From Burkholderiales bacterium UBA4615 (GTDB lineage Bacteria; Pseudomonadota; Gammaproteobacteria; Burkholderiales; Burkholderiaceae_E), in assembly GCA_002386465.1 (NCBI GenBank), contig DGIT01000088.1:1-14907 (forward strand): a stretch of 14,907 bases of DNA, in the 5' to 3' direction. The notes under the pieces were generated by a model that had not been told where the DNA came from, made no database searches, and worked only from the letters and a program-made list of their open reading frames with translations. The translations under genes were made by a program, and so were the position numbers. Shown here one piece after another: positions 1 through 7,066 of the stretch (its first letter is position 1; every line of letters starts with the position of its first letter).

Positions 1-263
1 TTCTCGTGCGCGTCGGCGCCGCGTTCGGTTCGGTCAGCCCTCAGGGGCCGGGCAGCATCACCGTTGAACCGGATCACACTGGGCAGCGCGGCGGGACAGC
101 CCGCCTAAGACCCGGCACTGATCATCGCCAGGTTCTTCTGCAACACATCAGATCGTACCAATGAACATGCCTCGGGCACAACCGGAGGCAGCTGCGTCGG
201 CTACCAAAGCCGCGCCGCCCAGCCATTGACCCAAGGCTGCCACACTGCAAGCAGCTCCGAAAA
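1..263. other. Left-edge region without an identifiable gene
   Basis: I recognise nothing here. On the plus strand, one frame is open from position 1 to a TAA at 106-108 and another from position 3 to a TGA at about 160. Either could be the last residues of a gene that starts outside the window, but neither tail has a recognisable motif. No promoter, terminator or repeat is evident before the tRNA terminator. Deciding between a partial gene and spacer needs the flanking sequence. Confidence 0.4.
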
Positions 264-292
264 CAAAAAGGGCCTGCACAAGTGCAAGCCCT
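264..292 (-). terminator. Rho-independent terminator of the tRNA-fMet gene
   Basis: Read on the minus strand, AGGGCTTGCAC and GTGCAGGCCCT form an 11-bp stem (positions 292-282 and 279-269 apart from a tiny loop) with one G-U pair. The nominal loop is only two bases, so the innermost pairs probably open. A run of T residues follows at 269-265. It starts about 10 bases beyond the tRNA 3' end, as expected for a single-gene tRNA transcript. Confidence 0.85.
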
Positions 293-300
293 CAATTTGC

Positions 301-378
<78 letters not shown>

Positions 379-392
379 TCCGGAAGACCGCA

Positions 393-402
393 ACTATAGC
401 AG
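393..402 (-). promoter_or_regulatory. Extended -10 promoter of tRNA-fMet
   Basis: On the minus strand the sequence TGCTATAGT contains a TATAGT -10 hexamer (complement of 393-398) preceded by TGn, the extended -10 element. No good -35 hexamer is seen about 17 bp upstream. Transcription would start near 386, leaving a 5' leader of roughly 8 nt before the mature tRNA end at 378. Confidence 0.55.
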
Positions 403-573
403 ATTGGCGCAGCGTTTTTCGTGGATGCAGCGCAGCTACCCCTTTCCACTCAATACCCCCTCGCGCCGGATCACCGAAGTCCGTCATACTTTTACTCGCG
501 CAGCTTCTGCGCGCCGGTCACAGCGCATGTGTGCCACGCCCGCGCCCCTTCTGCATTCCTCAGTGCCGTCACC

Positions 574-1122
574 ATGAAATTCTGCTCAAGCTGTGCCACA
601 CCCGTCGTCTTTGAAATCCCCGAGGGCGATAACCGTTCGCGCTACTGCTGCCGGTCCTGCAACACCATCCACTATCAGAACCCGCGCATGGTGCTGGGCA
701 CGGTCACGACCTGGGAAGACAAGGTGTTGCTGTGCCGCCGGGCGATCGAGCCGCGGCATGGCTTCTGGACACTTCCCGCGGGTTTCATGGAAAACGGCGA
801 GACCACCGGCGAAGGCGCCGCACGCGAAACGCTGGAAGAAGCCGGCGCACGCATCGAACTGGGTCCGGTGTTTTCCATGATCGATGTGCCGCATGTCGAG
901 CAGGTCCACATGTTCTATCGGGCCCGCCTGTTGCACCTCGACTTCGAGCCCGGGCCCGAGAGCCTCGAGGCCAAGCTCTTCACCGAATCGGAAATCCCCT
1001 GGGACGATATCGCCTTTCGTACCGTGGGCCAGACGCTGAAATGGTTCTTCGAAGACCGTAGGCTCGGGCGTTTCGATCTGCACACCAGCGAGATCCGCTG
1101 GACGCCCCGCCCCGCCGCCTGA
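574..1122 (+). CDS. Nudix hydrolase with N-terminal zinc ribbon
   Basis: This 182-residue protein probably hydrolyses a nucleoside diphosphate linked to another group. The substrate cannot be read from sequence. The N-terminus has a zinc ribbon with C4-x2-C7 and C26-x2-C29 (C25 is also Cys), typical of the Nudix_N_2-type subgroup that is often compared with NADH pyrophosphatases. The Nudix box is complete: G70-x5-E76-x7-R84-E85-x2-E88-E89-x-G91. E85, E88 and E89 would be the metal-binding glutamates. The start is set at ATG 574 because the zinc ribbon begins immediately there. The frame stays open upstream to 421, but that stretch has no domain character. No clear Shine-Dalgarno precedes it. 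It is first of four co-directional genes ending in pyrD, with a 58-bp gap to aat. The family call is firm; the exact substrate is unknown. Confidence 0.9.
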   Translation: MKFCSSCATPVVFEIPEGDNRSRYCCRSCNTIHYQNPRMVLGTVTTWEDKVLLCRRAIEPRHGFWTLPAGFMENGETTGEGAARETLEEAGARIELGPVFSMIDVPHVEQVHMFYRARLLHLDFEPGPESLEAKLFTESEIPWDDIAFRTVGQTLKWFFEDRRLGRFDLHTSEIRWTPRPAA

Positions 1123-1180
1123 CCCCACCGCGCACGCTCCCCTTGCCTGCGCCTGCGCTCAGGCTGAGCACCACGGCCCT

Positions 1181-1894
1181 ATGCCTCTGATCTGGGTTGA
1201 TCACGACGAACCCCTGCCACCGCCTTCCGCGGCGCTGAGCGATCCGCCGGGGCTGCTCGCAGCAGGCCGCGATCTGTCGGCACGCCGCTTGCTCGAGGCC
1301 TATCAACAGGGCATCTTCCCCTGGTACAGCCAGGGTCAACCGGTGCTGTGGTGGTCGCCCGATCCCCGAATGGTGCTGTTTCTCGACGAGTTCAAGCTGA
1401 CGCGCTCACTGACCAAGACCCTGCGCAAGCTGAGGCGCGAGGGTCGCTGGACCCTGTCGCTGGACACCGACTTTGAAGCGGTGATGCGCGCCTGCGCCGC
1501 GCCGCGCCCCGACCAGGACGGCACCTGGATCACCCCGGCCATCGTCTCGGCGTACGTGGGGCTGCATCGCATGGGGCATGCCCATTCTGTAGAGGTCCGC
1601 GAAGACGGCGAACTGATCGGTGGGCTGTATGGCGTTTCTATCGGGCGCATGTTCTTTGGCGAATCCATGTTCGCGCGGCGCACCGATGCCTCCAAATGTG
1701 CGCTGGCCGGGCTGGTCTGGCTGCTCAAATCGCTCGGATTCAGCGTGATAGACTGCCAGCAGGCTACAGCCCACCTCGCATCGCTCGGGGCGCGCGCCAT
1801 TCCCAGGGAGAGCTTTCTTGAGCACGTCACGCGCCTTGCTGCGCAGCCTGCACCCGACTGGGATCGCGTGTCGGTGTCCTTCCCCGACGTGTAG
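1181..1894 (+). CDS. aat: Leucyl/phenylalanyl-tRNA--protein transferase
   Basis: This cytoplasmic enzyme transfers Leu or Phe from its tRNA to proteins with N-terminal Lys or Arg, creating a degradation signal for the ClpS/ClpAP N-end rule pathway. The 237-residue length is normal for the family. Recognisable signatures are the QGIFPWYS segment (43-50) followed by LWWSPDPR (56-63), the GTWITPA stretch (114-120), GLYGVSIGRMFFGESMF (148-164) and the DASK/AL segment (169-175). ATG 1181 gives the usual short N-terminus before the conserved block. No good Shine-Dalgarno is visible, so the start is supported mainly by family length. The gene is followed after 26 bp by bpt, the second bacterial N-degron transferase, so the pair forms one functional unit. 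No domain is missing. Confidence 0.97.
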   Translation: MPLIWVDHDEPLPPPSAALSDPPGLLAAGRDLSARRLLEAYQQGIFPWYSQGQPVLWWSPDPRMVLFLDEFKLTRSLTKTLRKLRREGRWTLSLDTDFEAVMRACAAPRPDQDGTWITPAIVSAYVGLHRMGHAHSVEVREDGELIGGLYGVSIGRMFFGESMFARRTDASKCALAGLVWLLKSLGFSVIDCQQATAHLASLGARAIPRESFLEHVTRLAAQPAPDWDRVSVSFPDV

Positions 1895-1906
1895 GGCGTC
1901 ATCAGC

Positions 1907-1934
1907 ATGACGCACCTCAAATGACGCACCTGAA
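1907..1934 (+). repeat. 14-bp tandem duplication over the bpt start
   Basis: The sequence ATGACGCACCTCAA (1907-1920) is followed directly by ATGACGCACCTGAA (1921-1934), a match at 13 of 14 positions. The second copy holds the bpt start codon. The first copy opens a five-codon frame (MTHLK) whose TGA at 1922-1924 overlaps the bpt ATG as ATGA. The two starts are in different frames because the unit is 14 bp. The result is a possible leader peptide coupled to bpt translation. Confidence 0.8.
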
Positions 1935-2655
1935 GGAACTCCCATTTTCGGCGCTGCAGTTTTATGCCACAGCGCCCTACCCGTGCAGCTACCTTGAAGG
2001 CCAGCAGGCGCGCTCACAGGTCGCCACGCCCAACCATCTGATCAACGCCGATGTCTACGGCGAACTGGTGCGTTCCGGCTTTCGGCGCAGCGGCATCTTC
2101 ACTTACCGGCCGCATTGCGACGGCTGTCGTGCATGCGTTCCGGTGCGGGTGCCGGTGGCGCAGTTCGAGCCCGATCGCAGCCAGCGTCGCGCCTGGCAGC
2201 GGCACCGCAATTTGCGCACGCTGGTCGCGCGGCTGGGCTTTGCACCCGAGCATTACTCGCTTTACCTGCGCTACCAGGCCACCCGACACGCGGGCGGCGG
2301 CATGGACCAGGACAGCCGCGATCAGTACGCGCAGTTCCTGCTCCAAAGCAAGGTCAATACACGGCTCGTTGAATTCCGCGAAGCCGATGGCACCTTGCGC
2401 ATGGTCTCGATCATCGACCTGCTCGATGATGGGCTCTCGTCGGTCTACACCTTCTTCGACCCGGATGCCCCCGGCGCCAGTTATGGCACCTACAACGTGC
2501 TGTGGCAGATCGACCAATGCCGGCAACTGGGCCTGCCCTATCTCTATCTGGGTTACTGGATCGCACAGAGCCCCAAGATGGCCTACAAAGCGCGCTTTAG
2601 GCCGATCGAGCAGCATGTCGGCGGACAGTGGCAGCCGATGATGCAACCCGCCTGA
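1921..2655 (+). CDS. bpt: Aspartate/glutamate leucyltransferase (bacterial Ate1-like)
   Basis: This 244-residue protein belongs to the Bpt branch of the Ate1 family, which transfers Leu from tRNA to N-terminal Asp or Glu and so feeds the ClpS/ClpAP pathway alongside Aat. The N-terminal domain has the typical FYATAPYPCSYLEGQ start (14-28), then TYRPHCDGCRACVPVRV (61-77) with Cys66, Cys69 and Cys72, and the SQRRAWQRHRNL basic stretch (87-98). The C-terminal GNAT-like half has SSVYTFFDPD, the SYGTYNVLWQI segment and YLYLGYWIAQSPKMAYK. These are the usual family landmarks and the length is normal. ATG 1921 is the most natural start. It lies in a tandem duplication and overlaps the stop of a five-codon frame. 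pyrD begins 12 bp downstream, suggesting co-transcription. Confidence 0.96.
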   Translation: MTHLKELPFSALQFYATAPYPCSYLEGQQARSQVATPNHLINADVYGELVRSGFRRSGIFTYRPHCDGCRACVPVRVPVAQFEPDRSQRRAWQRHRNLRTLVARLGFAPEHYSLYLRYQATRHAGGGMDQDSRDQYAQFLLQSKVNTRLVEFREADGTLRMVSIIDLLDDGLSSVYTFFDPDAPGASYGTYNVLWQIDQCRQLGLPYLYLGYWIAQSPKMAYKARFRPIEQHVGGQWQPMMQPA

Positions 2656-2667
2656 GGTCCGTACGCC

Positions 2668-3699
2668 GTGTTCAATCCCTACGGTCTTGCCAGACCGCTG
2701 CTCTTCGCGCTGGACCCGGAAGCGGCCCACGACCTGACACTGGCCACGCTGGACCGCACCGCAAGTTGCGCCATGTTGCGCGCGCTGTGCGGCGCACCGG
2801 TCAGCGACCCGGTCGATCTGCTGGGCCTGCGCTTTGCCAACCGGGTGGGCCTGGCCGCCGGCCTGGACAAGAACGCTGCGCATATCGACGCACTGTCGGC
2901 CATGGGCTTTGGCTTCATGGAAGTGGGCACGGTCACACCGCGCGCGCAGCCCGGCAATGCCAAGCCACGCATGTTTCGTCTGCCTGAGCGCTCGGCCCTC
3001 ATCAATCGCATGGGGTTCAACAACCAGGGCCTGGAGGCTTTTGCAGCGCATCTGGAAAAAAGCCGCTGGAAGGGTGTGCTGGGCGTGAACATCGGCAAGA
3101 ACGCCGACACTCCAATCGAGCGGGCCACCGACGATTACCTGATCGGGCTACGCCGCCTGTGGGCACAAGCCGCCTACGTGACTGTCAATATTTCGTCGCC
3201 GAATACACAGCAATTGCGCAGCCTGCAAACCGGCGATGCGCTGGATGGACTGCTGGGGGCACTGGGTTCTGCCCGGACCGAGTTGCGCCGGACGCACAAG
3301 CGGGACGTCCCCATGCTGCTGAAAATTGCACCCGACCTGGACGATGCCCAGATCGAAGCGATCGCTTCCATGCTCGTCACGCATGCGGTCGACGGCGTCA
3401 TCGCCACCAACACCACGATCGCACGCGACGCGGTCAAGGGCTTGCCTCATGCAGAGGAGCTGGGCGGGCTCTCGGGCGCGCCCGTGGCCGAGGCCAGCAA
3501 CCGGGTTATTCGGGCGCTGCGCCAGCTGCTGCCGCCGCGCTACCCGATCATTGGCGTGGGCGGCATCCTGTCCGGTCACGACGCGCGGGCCAAGCTCGCC
3601 GCAGGAGCAGACCTGGTGCAGCTCTACACCGGTCTGATCTATCGCGGCCCCGCCCTGGTCAGTGAATGCGCGCGCGCGCTCAAAGCGGCATCACGCTAG
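2668..3699 (+). CDS. pyrD: Dihydroorotate dehydrogenase, class 2 (quinone)
   Basis: This FMN enzyme oxidises dihydroorotate to orotate in pyrimidine synthesis and passes electrons to membrane quinones. The 343-residue length and the amphipathic N-terminal segment (FNPYGLARPLLFALDPE) mark the class 2 membrane-associated type. Visible motifs are GLAAGLDKN (61-69), LINRMGFNN (111-119), GVNIGKN (139-145) and NISSPNT (174-180), where Ser177 aligns with the catalytic serine of the E. coli enzyme. GLSGAPV, a GVGGI-xSG phosphate-binding segment and GADLVQLYTGLIYRGP follow near the C-terminus. The start is GTG 2668, with an AGG overlapping the bpt stop (2655-2657) as a plausible Shine-Dalgarno. It is the last gene of the plus-strand block and converges on the nitrile hydratase operon with only 33 bp between the stops. 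Confidence 0.97.
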   Translation: MFNPYGLARPLLFALDPEAAHDLTLATLDRTASCAMLRALCGAPVSDPVDLLGLRFANRVGLAAGLDKNAAHIDALSAMGFGFMEVGTVTPRAQPGNAKPRMFRLPERSALINRMGFNNQGLEAFAAHLEKSRWKGVLGVNIGKNADTPIERATDDYLIGLRRLWAQAAYVTVNISSPNTQQLRSLQTGDALDGLLGALGSARTELRRTHKRDVPMLLKIAPDLDDAQIEAIASMLVTHAVDGVIATNTTIARDAVKGLPHAEELGGLSGAPVAEASNRVIRALRQLLPPRYPIIGVGGILSGHDARAKLAAGADLVQLYTGLIYRGPALVSECARALKAASR

Positions 3700-3723
3700 C
3701 CCTGCCGCCTGAGCAGCGCAGCG

Positions 3724-3746
3724 CCTAAGTCCCTAAGTACCTGAGA
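3724..3746 (+). repeat. Short 8-bp imperfect tandem repeat between convergent genes
   Basis: CCTAAGTC, CCTAAGTA and CCTGAGAG follow one another across the end of the nitrile hydratase accessory gene. The TAG stop of that gene (complement of 3733-3735) lies inside one unit, and the neighbouring unit carries a similar TAG-containing sequence in another frame. No hairpin with a T-run is seen between pyrD and this gene. Confidence 0.5.
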
Positions 3747-4137
3747 GCCTGCGGGCCGCTGCACCCAAAGTGACCGGTGCTCCATGCGGGGTCATTTCAG
3801 CGGCATTACGCCAGGCCTGCCGCAGGCCCGACAGCGCCATGGGCGGGGCAACGCCCTTGTCCACCAGCAGCCGCTCCAGCGCGCTCACCCAGTGCATGTA
3901 GTAGGTGTCGCCAAGGTCAGGGTCGCCCTCCCGTTGGGCATCGCGGATCGCCTGCGACAGATACTGCGCCCACTCGGTCCAGGCGAACACGCCGCGCTCA
4001 TGCAGCCGAAGCGTCAGTGCAAAGGCCTGCGCCTGCCATGGCTCCGAGAACACCAGCCCTTGCGCATCGCACGGCAGATCGTCGGGCAGATCGCGGGGCA
4101 TTTCAGCCATCGCCTCACCGAGCACGCGACCCGTCAT
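3733..4137 (-). CDS. Nitrile hydratase accessory protein (activator, P14K/NhlE-like)
   Basis: This 134-residue protein is homologous to the N-terminal half of the beta subunit encoded just upstream. The segment EPWQAQAFALTL (32-43) matches EHWEPRAFALTL in the beta subunit, and YYMHWVSALERLLVDKG (79-95) matches YYRIWFEALVKLMLERG. In cobalt-type nitrile hydratases, small proteins of this kind form a complex with the alpha subunit, deliver cobalt and are then exchanged for the beta subunit (self-subunit swapping). That role is inferred here. The start is ATG 4137, which overlaps the beta stop as ATGA. A start nine codons further up would run inside the beta gene. It is the last gene of the operon, and no cobalt transporter gene follows before pyrD. 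Confidence 0.88.
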   Translation of the reverse strand: MTGRVLGEAMAEMPRDLPDDLPCDAQGLVFSEPWQAQAFALTLRLHERGVFAWTEWAQYLSQAIRDAQREGDPDLGDTYYMHWVSALERLLVDKGVAPPMALSGLRQAWRNAAEMTPHGAPVTLGAAARRLSGT

Positions 4138-4790
4138 GCCGGCTCCAGGTAAGGCTCCCAGCAATCGACGAACACAGCCGATGCAGTGGTGTCCTCACCC
4201 CACAGTTCGCGGGCATCGAAGCGCACGGTGTAGAGCCAGCAGGGCGACTCGCCTTCCCCCCGTGCATGGGTATCAGGAAAGACATGTGCCCCGTGCAGCG
4301 ACACCACCGTGCCGCACTTGCCGCGCACATAACGGGGCAAACGCGTGTGGGTGCTCGGATGCATGTTGCGGGCCATCACGAGATCACCGATCCCAAAGCG
4401 CGCAGCAGCCGATTCCGCGCGCTGCGTCGGAGAACCGTGTGCAAGCACCTGTGCCACTGCATCGGCCCGCAGCACACGCGCCAGCGGACGCGGCGCCTCA
4501 TGCAGTTGACCATCGGCCAGCTCAGCCTCGGTGATCTGTCCGCGCTCGAGCATCAGCTTGACCAGCGCTTCGAACCAGATGCGGTAATAGGTACTGGCAA
4601 GATACTGCGCAGGCGGCAGCGACTCCCGCGCAAATCGCCCCTGGTCCAGATTCCAGCTTCCGGTGGCGCCCATGGCCAGCGTCAGTGCAAAGGCGCGCGG
4701 CTCCCAGTGCTCGTGGAAGTGTTCGTCGTCATGCTCGCGCGTGACGGGCCCGAAGCCTTGCATGCCGCCCAGATCCTGAGCCCCGTTCAT
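4134..4790 (-). CDS. nthB: Nitrile hydratase beta subunit
   Basis: With the alpha subunit this forms the enzyme that hydrates nitriles to amides in the cytoplasm. The 218-residue protein begins MNGAQDLGGMQGFGPV, the hallmark N-terminus of beta subunits. The helical N-terminal domain contains EHWEPRAFALTL (28-39), Arg52 at the position of the conserved arginine that contacts the oxidised metal-ligand cysteines, and YYRIWFEALVKLMLERG (68-84). The C-terminal SH3-like barrel runs from about 130 to 218 and includes FGIGDLVMARN, the conserved THTRLPRYVRGKCG segment (147-160) and the closing VDCWEPYLEPA. The start ATG overlaps the alpha stop, and its own stop overlaps the accessory start, both as ATGA. 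Translational coupling would keep subunit amounts balanced. Confidence 0.95.
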   Translation of the reverse strand: MNGAQDLGGMQGFGPVTREHDDEHFHEHWEPRAFALTLAMGATGSWNLDQGRFARESLPPAQYLASTYYRIWFEALVKLMLERGQITEAELADGQLHEAPRPLARVLRADAVAQVLAHGSPTQRAESAAARFGIGDLVMARNMHPSTHTRLPRYVRGKCGTVVSLHGAHVFPDTHARGEGESPCWLYTVRFDARELWGEDTTASAVFVDCWEPYLEPA

Positions 4791-5416
4791 GGCGTCACCT
4801 TCCCGTTCACGGCTTCAGGCGTGAGCGCCACGCCCGTGCCGATCATTGCGTCGCGCGTCACCAGCGCGGCCAGTTGCGCCTCATCCCATCCGTCTGTGCC
4901 TGCAGGCCTCATCGGCACTACCAGATAGCGCAGTTCAGCCGTGGAATCGAAGACCCGCAACTCGGTCTGCGCAGGCAATTGCAGCCCGAAATCCTGCAGT
5001 ACCCCACGCGGATCAATCACTGCACGCGAGCGATAAGGTGCCGACTTGTACCAGGTGGGCGGCAGACCCAGCACCGGCCACGGGTAACACGAGCACAGCG
5101 TGCACACCACCATGTGATGGATGCCGGGCTCATTGAAGAGCGCCACCATGTGCTCGCCTTGCCGACCGCTGTATCCGAATTCAGCAATCGCGGCGGTGGC
5201 ATCGGTTTTCAGTCGTGCGCGATAGTCAGCGTCGACCCAGGCCCTGGCCACGACCCGCGCGCCGTTGTGCGGCCCAATCCGGGTTTCATAGGTCTCGATC
5301 AGCGCATCGAGAGCGGCCGGATCGACATACCCCTTGTCGATCAGCAGTGTTTCGAGCGCACGCACCCGCACATCCATCTCGGAAAGCGTGCTGCCATGGG
5401 GATGTTTACCGGACAT
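4787..5416 (-). CDS. nthA: Nitrile hydratase alpha subunit, cobalt type
   Basis: This 209-residue subunit carries the metal centre. The motif VCTLCSCYPW (104-113) supplies the ligands Cys105, Cys108 and Cys110. Thr after the first Cys and Tyr after the last are features of the cobalt-type enzyme, whereas iron types have CSLCSCT. Cys108 and Cys110 would be oxidised to sulfinate and sulfenate. The following WYKSAPYRSRAVIDPRGVL and FDSTAELRYLVVP segments are typical. The start is ATG 5416, which has AAGAGG five bases upstream. The frame is open to 5512, but that extension is not conserved-looking and overlaps the divergent promoter region. No amidase is adjacent, although one often accompanies nitrile hydratase. 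The cobalt assignment rests on the motif alone. Confidence 0.95.
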   Translation of the reverse strand: MSGKHPHGSTLSEMDVRVRALETLLIDKGYVDPAALDALIETYETRIGPHNGARVVARAWVDADYRARLKTDATAAIAEFGYSGRQGEHMVALFNEPGIHHMVVCTLCSCYPWPVLGLPPTWYKSAPYRSRAVIDPRGVLQDFGLQLPAQTELRVFDSTAELRYLVVPMRPAGTDGWDEAQLAALVTRDAMIGTGVALTPEAVNGKVTP

Positions 5417-5528
5417 CGGAGCCTCTTCTGTGAGAGCAGCATGGTCGCAGGGCCCGCCCCGCGAGGCAAGGTCTGCAAGAGGCGGCAGTTCGTCTCGCAC
5501 TGGCACAAACATCCAGGACCGACCCGCC

Positions 5529-5534
5529 TACAAT
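5529..5534 (+). promoter_or_regulatory. -10 element of the radical SAM gene (near-leaderless mRNA)
   Basis: TACAAT matches the sigma70 -10 consensus at five of six positions and ends six bases before the ATG at 5541. Transcription would begin at or next to the start codon, so the mRNA would have little or no 5' leader. No convincing -35 is seen at the usual spacing. Confidence 0.45.
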
Positions 5535-5540
5535 CCGGCG

Positions 5541-7058
5541 ATGAGCGATATCGTGCTGGCCACCCTGAATGCCCGCTGGACCCATGCGGCACTCGGGCTG
5601 CGCTATCTGATGGCCAACCTCGGCGATCTGCAGGCTCGCGCCTGCATCGAGGAATTCACGCTCTCCACGCCACTGCAGGACATTGCCGATCGCCTGCTGG
5701 CGCATCAGCCGCGCGTGCTCGGTCTGGGCATCTACATCTGGAATGTGGCCCGCACCACCGAACTGATCCCACTGCTGCGACAGGCTGCACCGCACCTGAA
5801 GATTGTGCTGGGCGGCCCCGAGGTGAGCCATGAGACCGAGGGGCAGGCCATCGTGGGCATGGCCGATCATGTGATCACAGGCCCAGGCGACATCAGCTTT
5901 GCAGTGCTCGCCCGACAACTGCTCGAAGGTCCGCGCCCGCTCAACAGGGTGATCGCCGGCAGTCAGCCCGAGTTGTCGGACATCGCCCTGCCCTATGTGC
6001 TCTACACCGACACCGATATCGCGCATCGTCATCTGTATGTCGAGGCCTCGCGGGGCTGTCCCTTCAAATGCGAATTCTGTCTGTCTGCACTCGACAAGAC
6101 CGCCTGGCCGTTTCCGCTGCCAGCCGTACTGCACGAACTCGCGCGTCTTTACGAACGCGGCGCACGCCGGTTCCGGTTCGTCGATCGCACCTTCAACCTG
6201 AAGCCTGCGACCAGCTGCGCCATCCTCGCGTTTTTTCTGGAGCGCATCGAGCGCTCACCGAACGACCCGGTCTTTGCACACTTCGAACTGGTGCCCGACC
6301 ATCTGCCCGATGTGCTGAAAGAAGTGATCCTGCGTTTTCCTGCCGGGGCGCTGCAGTTCGAGATCGGCATCCAGACCTGGAATCCGCAGGTGCAGGCTCG
6401 CATCAGTCGTCGTCAGGACAATGATCAGGCGATTGCCAATCTGCAGTGGTTGCGCACACACACTCAGGCGCATCTGCATGTCGACCTGATCGCCGGCCTG
6501 CCGGGCGAGGATCTCGCCAGCTTCGGTGCCGGCTTTGATCGGCTGAGGGCGCTGAACCCGCACGAAATTCAGGTCGGGGTGCTCAAGCGACTGCGCGGTG
6601 CACCGATTGCAAGACATACGCTCGAGCACGGCATGCGCTATGCGACCGAGGCTCCGTACGAGGTCCTCGAGACATCCGCCTTGTCTGCCGAGGACCTCAT
6701 CCGTATCCGACGCTTTGCCCGCTACTGGGACCTCTACGGCAACTCCGGACGGTTTACACGCGCGCTGCATGCGCTGCTCAGTGATCGCCCGTTTGCCCGC
6801 TTCATGGCGTTTTCAGACTGGTTGCTTACACGCACAGCCGCCACGCATCGCATCGCACTGGAAACGCAAATGGAACTGCTGCACGACTGGCTTGTGCAGA
6901 TCGATGGCCAACGGGCGGATCAGGTCCGCGTCATGTTGCAGCAGGACTACGCCGCAAGCGGAGCGCACGGCCGACCGGGGTTCATGGCAAAAGGTGCAAC
7001 GCTGGGACACGCAGGCGGCCGGGCCTCGGACTGGCGCAGCGATCCCGCACGCACTTGA
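5541..7058 (+). CDS. B12-binding-domain radical SAM protein (DUF4080-like)
   Basis: This 505-residue protein has the layout of cobalamin-binding-type radical SAM enzymes. An N-terminal Rossmann-like domain covers about 1-140 (MSDIVLATLNARWTHAALG start, VLGLGIYIWN at 59-68, KIVLGGPE at 87-94, GPGDISF at 114-120). The radical SAM core follows with CPFKCEFC, giving Cys173, Cys177 and Cys180 for the [4Fe-4S] cluster that cleaves S-adenosylmethionine. Further core elements are FRFVDRTFNL and LQFEIGIQTWNP. The tail has the DUF4080 pattern GVLKRLRGAPI, then APYEVLETSALSAEDL and YGNSGRF. The substrate is unknown. Methylation or another carbon-based reaction is the family expectation. ATG 5541 is chosen because the domain starts there; an upstream extension to 5334 would overlap nthA. 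It diverges from the nitrile hydratase operon and its stop lies 8 bp from that of lutB. Confidence 0.9.
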   Translation: MSDIVLATLNARWTHAALGLRYLMANLGDLQARACIEEFTLSTPLQDIADRLLAHQPRVLGLGIYIWNVARTTELIPLLRQAAPHLKIVLGGPEVSHETEGQAIVGMADHVITGPGDISFAVLARQLLEGPRPLNRVIAGSQPELSDIALPYVLYTDTDIAHRHLYVEASRGCPFKCEFCLSALDKTAWPFPLPAVLHELARLYERGARRFRFVDRTFNLKPATSCAILAFFLERIERSPNDPVFAHFELVPDHLPDVLKEVILRFPAGALQFEIGIQTWNPQVQARISRRQDNDQAIANLQWLRTHTQAHLHVDLIAGLPGEDLASFGAGFDRLRALNPHEIQVGVLKRLRGAPIARHTLEHGMRYATEAPYEVLETSALSAEDLIRIRRFARYWDLYGNSGRFTRALHALLSDRPFARFMAFSDWLLTRTAATHRIALETQMELLHDWLVQIDGQRADQVRVMLQQDYAASGAHGRPGFMAKGATLGHAGGRASDWRSDPART

Positions 7059-7066
7059 CCATCGCG

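Noticed and set aside
421..573. N-terminal extension of the Nudix protein
   Set aside because: The zinc ribbon begins directly at ATG 574 and the extra 51 residues have no domain character.
2014..3051. Long minus-strand open frame (345 codons) opposite bpt and pyrD
   Set aside because: It is antisense to two firmly identified genes and has no domain; long antisense frames are expected in GC-rich coding DNA.
3700..3732. Terminator between pyrD and the nitrile hydratase operon
   Set aside because: No stem followed by a T-run on either strand; only a short imperfect tandem repeat is present.
3777..4928. 383-codon plus-strand frame opposite the nitrile hydratase genes
   Set aside because: The minus strand encodes three recognisable, overlapping family members; the plus frame is a compositional shadow rich in Arg, Pro and His.
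5334..5540. N-terminal extension of the radical SAM protein
   Set aside because: It would overlap nthA and precede the -10 element; the domain starts at 5541.
5417..5540. Cobalamin riboswitch before the B12-type radical SAM gene
   Set aside because: The intergenic region is too short, has no B12-box-like sequence that I can see, and the promoter leaves essentially no leader.
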